Positions 57,801 to 63,800 of a DNA stretch of 64,000 nucleotides are shown here, in pieces (position 1 is the first letter of the stretch; every line of letters starts with the position of its first letter). Both the position numbers and the translations under genes were made by a program. The DNA comes from an uncultured Spirochaetaceae bacterium (GTDB lineage: Bacteria; Spirochaetota; Spirochaetia; Treponematales; Treponemataceae): NCBI GenBank assembly GCA_902802305.1, contig CADCLG010000016.1, positions 16,339 to 80,338 on the forward strand. The letters run 5' to 3'. Under the pieces are notes generated by a model that was given only the letters and a program-made list of their open reading frames with translations, searched no databases and had not been told where the DNA came from.

Positions 57801-60800
57801 ATACAGGAACTTCAACTGCTTCTGCATTTCCAACTGTAACAAGAACTTTTGCTACTGCATAAGTATCGCTTGCAGTTCCTGTGATTGTGTATGTATCTGC
57901 ACTGAAATAATTTGTTTCGCTTTCAGAAAGAGTATTTACTGAAACAGCTGGTATATTCTGATCTACTGTAAAGCTTGTTGTTGCAATGTCAGATACATTA
58001 CCTGCTCTATCGACAGCCCTAACATACATATACCATGTTCCTTCGTAAAGGACATCTGTTCCGCTTAAACCTGAGCCGAGAGAATAATCAAAGTTCCAAG
58101 GACTTGCTGTTGCATCTACTTCTGTCCATGCAGCTGTATCAGAAGGTGTCGCAGAAGATGTACTGAATATGTACATGTATTTAGCAACGCCAGTTCCACC
58201 CACATTATCTCCGAAGGTACCGGAGAAGTTCTTTGTTTGTCCGCTTACCGCAGATATACCGTCATCATTTGTAAGTGCATTTACTGTAATTGATGGCTTT
58301 TCATCATCATAGATTACTGTAATTTTGTGTGTTGTTTTATTTCCAGCTTTATCAGTTACAGTTAATGTATATACATAAGTTCCAGCCTGGGTAAGTCCAG
58401 TCATACTCCAGCTTGCGCCTGTGGCAGTACTTGTCTTTGTAAACTCAGGTGCAGTTATAGATTCACCATTAAATGTTGCTGTAAGTACAATACTTGCTAA
58501 TTCAAGATTGCTTTCTGTTACTGTTCCACTGATTGTATATGTAGATTTTGCATAATACTTTCCATCATTTACAGCTCCTGTTGTTACAGATTCAAGAGAA
58601 GGATTCAAAAGTCCGCTTGATGCATTTGCTGTAATTACAGGTGCTGTTGTATCTATGAGTATGCTGCTTGAATTGCTTGAAGTTCCACTGTTTCCAGCTT
58701 TATCAAGTGCAGTTACTTCTACCTTGTAATATGTTCCATTTAAAAGACCTGTAAAGTTCTTTTCAAAAGTATTGTCAGCTTTGAGAGTTACTGTTGACTG
58801 CTGGCTTGTTTCTTCTGTCCAGCTTCCACTTGTTGAAGTTCTCTTGTAAAGTTTTGCAGTTACTGTATTCTGTAAACCAGAACTCTTACTTGTTGCGGCA
58901 CCAAAATCTTCTACATGACCGCTGAATGTATAATTTGTTCTGTTTATGAAAGAAGATACTGTGGCTATGGTATCCATTGTTACTGTAGGTGCAATTCTAT
59001 CAAAGAATACTGTCTTTGCTGCTACTGTAGAAGTCTTATCAGCCATATCCTTTGACTGTACGCTGAATGTATGGCTTCCATCACCAATTTCGTTAAGATT
59101 AAATGTTTTACTCCAGGCTGCACTCTTCTTGTCACTAGCTGGGGTATAGGTTATTTCGTCATCTTCTATATCTGAAGAATAAGAGGTAGTTCCATCTACT
59201 GTAATTGTAAGACCTGTAAGTTCATTTGTATCAGCTGCTGTTCCACTCAATGTAAATGTCTCACCAGCTTTTACATATGAAAGTACGCTTGAAGCTATAG
59301 TTGCTGTAGGATCTGCAAGGTCATAGCGGATTGCTTTATTAACTGGACTTGAAATTTCCTGTCCAAGCTTATCTTTTGCCCAAAGATAAAGATTTACATA
59401 TCCCTGCTTCTGCTCTGTAAGAGGTATATCAAAATTGAAGTTCTTATTAAGATCACCTACATCTGTCCAGGTACTCTTGTCTGCTGCATTGTTGAAGCTG
59501 TACTTGAACTCACTAAGTCCGATTCCATTTTCTATAATTGTACCGCGCACATTAACTTTGTTCTGGGATACTACGGCATTGTCTGTTTCTGGTGTGGTAA
59601 TAGTAATTGCTGGTGATGTCGCATCATAAATTACAGTTACCATATACTGATTCTGGTTACCGGCAAGGTCTGTAAGAGAAATTGAATAATTGTATTTTCC
59701 ATCTTCTGTTGGAGCACAGTTCTTTGTCCAGGAGAGAGTATTATTGCTCCAGCTTCCGCTTATATTTTCTGCATTTGCATCATTTACTTTTAAGGTCATT
59801 GTGGAAGGATTAACTTCTGTAACAAGAACATTAAGAGCATAAGCTGCTTTTGCATAATAGGTTGAACCATTAAGAACAGAAGTTGTGATTGTTCCGTCGG
59901 CATTGTACAATTCACCTTCTACGCCAAGAGTGGCAGAAGGTGCTCTTGTATCAATCTTAACCACACTACTTGTTTCTTCTTTCTCTTTTCCAGCCTTATC
60001 TTTTGCAGTAATCTTAATAATATATTCGCCGTTTTCAGCAAGGTCGTAATTTTTCCAGTTCCAGCTTCCATCTGCCATTACAGCAATTGAGGAAGAAGCA
60101 ATCTGTTCAAATGTACCATCTGCCTTTTTCTTTAACAGGACGCCCGATACTGCTTCAAGACCGGACTGTCCGTCAGAAGCTGTACCTTCAAACTGATATG
60201 CAGATGATTTTGAGTAATAAGTTTCTGCCGGGGTAGTGATTACTACAAGAGGCACTGTTTCATCACGGTATACGCGATATAATGCGGCTGTATTAACTCT
60301 ACCAGCCTTATCTTTTGCCTGAACAGAAATTGTATTTTCAATATCTGCATCAAGATTGATTTCTGCTGACCAGTTACCTGTTGTTGCATCAAAAGTTGTT
60401 ACACTTGCAAGAATGTTGTCTGTTGTAATCTCTTCTGTTCCACGTTTTACATGTCTAATTATTACATTCTTTAATCCATGACTATCTTCTGCTTTACCAG
60501 TTACAGTAAGTTTAGAAGTAGTATAATAATTTGTAAGGGCCGAACTCAGATTAACATCTGAAACAAGAGGTTTATTCAAATCTACCCAGAATGAAATAGG
60601 TGTAGATACGGCAGAGGTATTGTTTGCTTTATCTGTTGCTTTGAGGAAGAACCACCATTTTCCTTCCTGCAAAGAACCTGCGGCAGAAGCTGTTCCTGAA
60701 ATAAGGTTTCTTGTAATTGTTGCTTCTCCATCTGCTGCTGAATAATCTGTCCATGCATAAGAAGGAATTGTAGAAGCTGCCGGTGCAGTTTCACTGTCAT

Positions 60801-63800
60801 TTCTTACAAAGGCATAAGAGAAGTATGACAAGCCAACGCCGCCTTCATTATCTTTTACGTTTACTTTGAATATTTTATTTGCACCACTTAATGATAATTC
60901 GCCGCCTGTAAGACTTTCTGAAGGTTCCAGATATTCAAGTGTATCAGGTGCAGTTTTGTCATATATTACTGTGCAAGAATATTGTGAAGAATTACCTGCT
61001 TTATCAACAAATCTGAAGGTATAGGCAAAGGTTCCGTCTGCATTACCCTGCAAAGACCAATTATTATTTTCTACAGAGAGAGCAATTTCTGTTTCACCGT
61101 TTACAGTATAATAAGCAGATGCAAAATTAGTTTCTGTTATTTGTCCACTCAAGGTGTAAGCTGATTTTGCATAATAAGTTGAACCAAGCGTGAGAGCTTC
61201 TGGTGAACCTGCTCCAACGGCTACAAGAGATTCGTTGTAAAGGTTCTGTCCAAGTAAAGTAGAAACAGGAGCTGTCATATCAATTGTAATTTCATCTGTT
61301 TCCAAACCTAATGCAGAAGAATTGCCTGCTTCATCAACTGTGCTTACCTTAAGTTTATATGAATAACCTTCCTGCAAATTGTAGAATCTCTGAGACCATC
61401 TGTCATCACTATTAATTGAAACTGCTCCTTGGGCAGTATCCAGACTTGAGAGATTCCAATCTGGATTTGTGGCAGAATTGTTTCTTTCATAAAGTTTGTA
61501 ATCTACTGCTTTAATGCCTGAACTTGGCTCGTTATCCACAGCTTTTCCAGAGAAGGTGTATGAAGTTTCGCTTCTGAATGAGTTTTCTTCTGCAATTGCA
61601 TCTGGAATTATGCTTGGAGCATGTGTATCGTATGTTACGGTCTTGGTAAATTCAGCAATTTTTCCAACAAGGTCTGTTACTCTTGCCGTAAAAGTACGAC
61701 TTCCGTCTTCGATTGCGGTTGCATTTGCTGCTTTTCCAAAAGTTATTGACCAGCTTCCGTCAGCAGCAGGAGTTACAGTATATTCTGTTTCATCTAATGA
61801 ATCTTTTACTTTAACAGTAGAGATTCCGCGTGTATCCGAAGCGGTTCCACTTATTGTAAAGTCCTTATTGGTAACAGAAAGAGTTGATAAAGTTGTATTA
61901 GTTATTACAGGATTATGCATATCAACTTCAAATGCAGTTACAGCCTGGTCTGATAAGTTTCCGGCGTTGTCTACTGTGTATGCATAAATCTTATAACTAC
62001 CTTCTGCAAGACCTTCACCCGTTGCATTTTTCTCTTTGAAAGTCTGATAACCGCTCCAAGAAGTTGTTCCTGTAGGTTCGCTCCATCCTTTTTCTGTCCA
62101 TGAAGATTTTTCAAGCAATTTGTCTGAAGGTGCAGTTGGTGCAGCTAAATCAAACGGAAGAATCTTGTACCATACAGCTTTGATTCCGTTTTCATCAGAA
62201 GAAGTTCCGCTTAATCTATAATTGCTTTCGCTTATTGCACTTGTTCCCGTTTCTGCAGTACTTGGTCTGATTATTGTAAGTTCAGGTTTTGTAAGGTCTA
62301 CAAGAGTTGCATATTTTTGTGACAATACGCTGTTTCCGGCAATATCAGTTACTTCAATTTCATAATAATAATTGCCTTCCGTTGGAGAGACAAACTTACC
62401 ATCTTCATCAAAAGGAACTTCAACATTCCATTCGCCACCATTTACGTTATTCAAAGCAATAGCTTTCTCGAAAATCTCATTATTATTAGTCTGTATTACT
62501 TTAAGTTCACTAATTGCATTTGAATCGGTTGCAATTCCTTTTATTTCAAGACCATTTGATGACATGTATTCATTGATTGAACTTGTGTCTACAGTTAATA
62601 TTGGATTAGCCTTATCATAGTTGAATGAGCCTTTAGCTTCTGCATAATTTCCGGCAACATCGTATGCAGTTACAGTTACAGATTTATTTCCTTCTGTTTT
62701 AAATACATCATTAATCTTTGCAAAGTTTACAGTAGAGTTCCAGCTTGCAGTTCCGTTTACATTTTCTGTATGAGTTTCACCACTCTTATCATCTTTTATA
62801 GTAATTTCTATTTTATCAATTCCAGAAGTTGCATCGCCTGCAGTTCCTCTGAATGTAAAGGAAGTTCCTTTTGTATCATCCTTGTTAGGCATTTCATTAA
62901 TAGAAACTTGAGGAAGAGTTATATCCGTTACAATTGAGAAGCTAATTGCATATTTTCTCTGGGCTTCATCTTCTGCGGTTACGACATATATATGTTCTTT
63001 ATCATCAAGATTACTTTCTGTTACACTCCATTTTCCACTCTTTCCACTATCCTGAGTTACAGTAAGAGGATGTTCACCATCTCCATCACGGATTACAGTT
63101 ATTATAACTGCTGTACCACTATCGTAGAAATCACCACCAAGTTTAAAACTGTTATAATTTACAAAATGAGTCTTTCCATTATCAGTTTGAACAGATGGTT
63201 TTTCATCATTTTTAAAATAAGTTTCACTGAGAACAGGATTATCCTTATCATAAACGATGCTGCCTACAGTATCATCCGTCATGGCAGTCATATTACCAAG
63301 TTCATCTTCTGCTTTTACTTTTATTGTTACCAATCCCTGATTTTCAGCTGACAAAACAAAAGACCAGGTACCGGCAACAGAAGATACACTTGCTTTTGCA
63401 GAGTTTTCATTTGGTTCGTTTCCGTCAAGTGTGTAATATACAGCCTTTACACCGCTTCCACTTCCATCATTAACTGAACCTGTTACAGTGAAAGGAGTTG
63501 ATTTTACAGGCTGATTTCTTTCGGAAGGAGAAGTAATTCTCAAAGCAGGAGCACTGTTATCATAGTAGATTTTTCTAGAAGTTGTAGAAGTTTTTCCTGC
63601 CTTATCTTTAGCAGTGATTGTTATGTTGTAAAGGGTATTTGCTGTTACTTTTGAGTTATCTATATCAATTGACCATTTGCCATTTTCATCTACTATGTTA
63701 GTCCTGCCTAACTCTGTATTTGCATTAGTTGCTACAATTTCTTCTATACCGAAGGAATCCTCCGCAGTTCCGATAAGAGTATATGTTTCAGTCTTATAGA

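Noticed and set aside
63541..63543. TTG as start codon of the giant gene
   Set aside because: The frame continues upstream without a stop to 64,000, and the upstream translation (AKDKAGKTSTTSRKIYYDN and more) is the same type of Ig-like module. The start lies outside the window.
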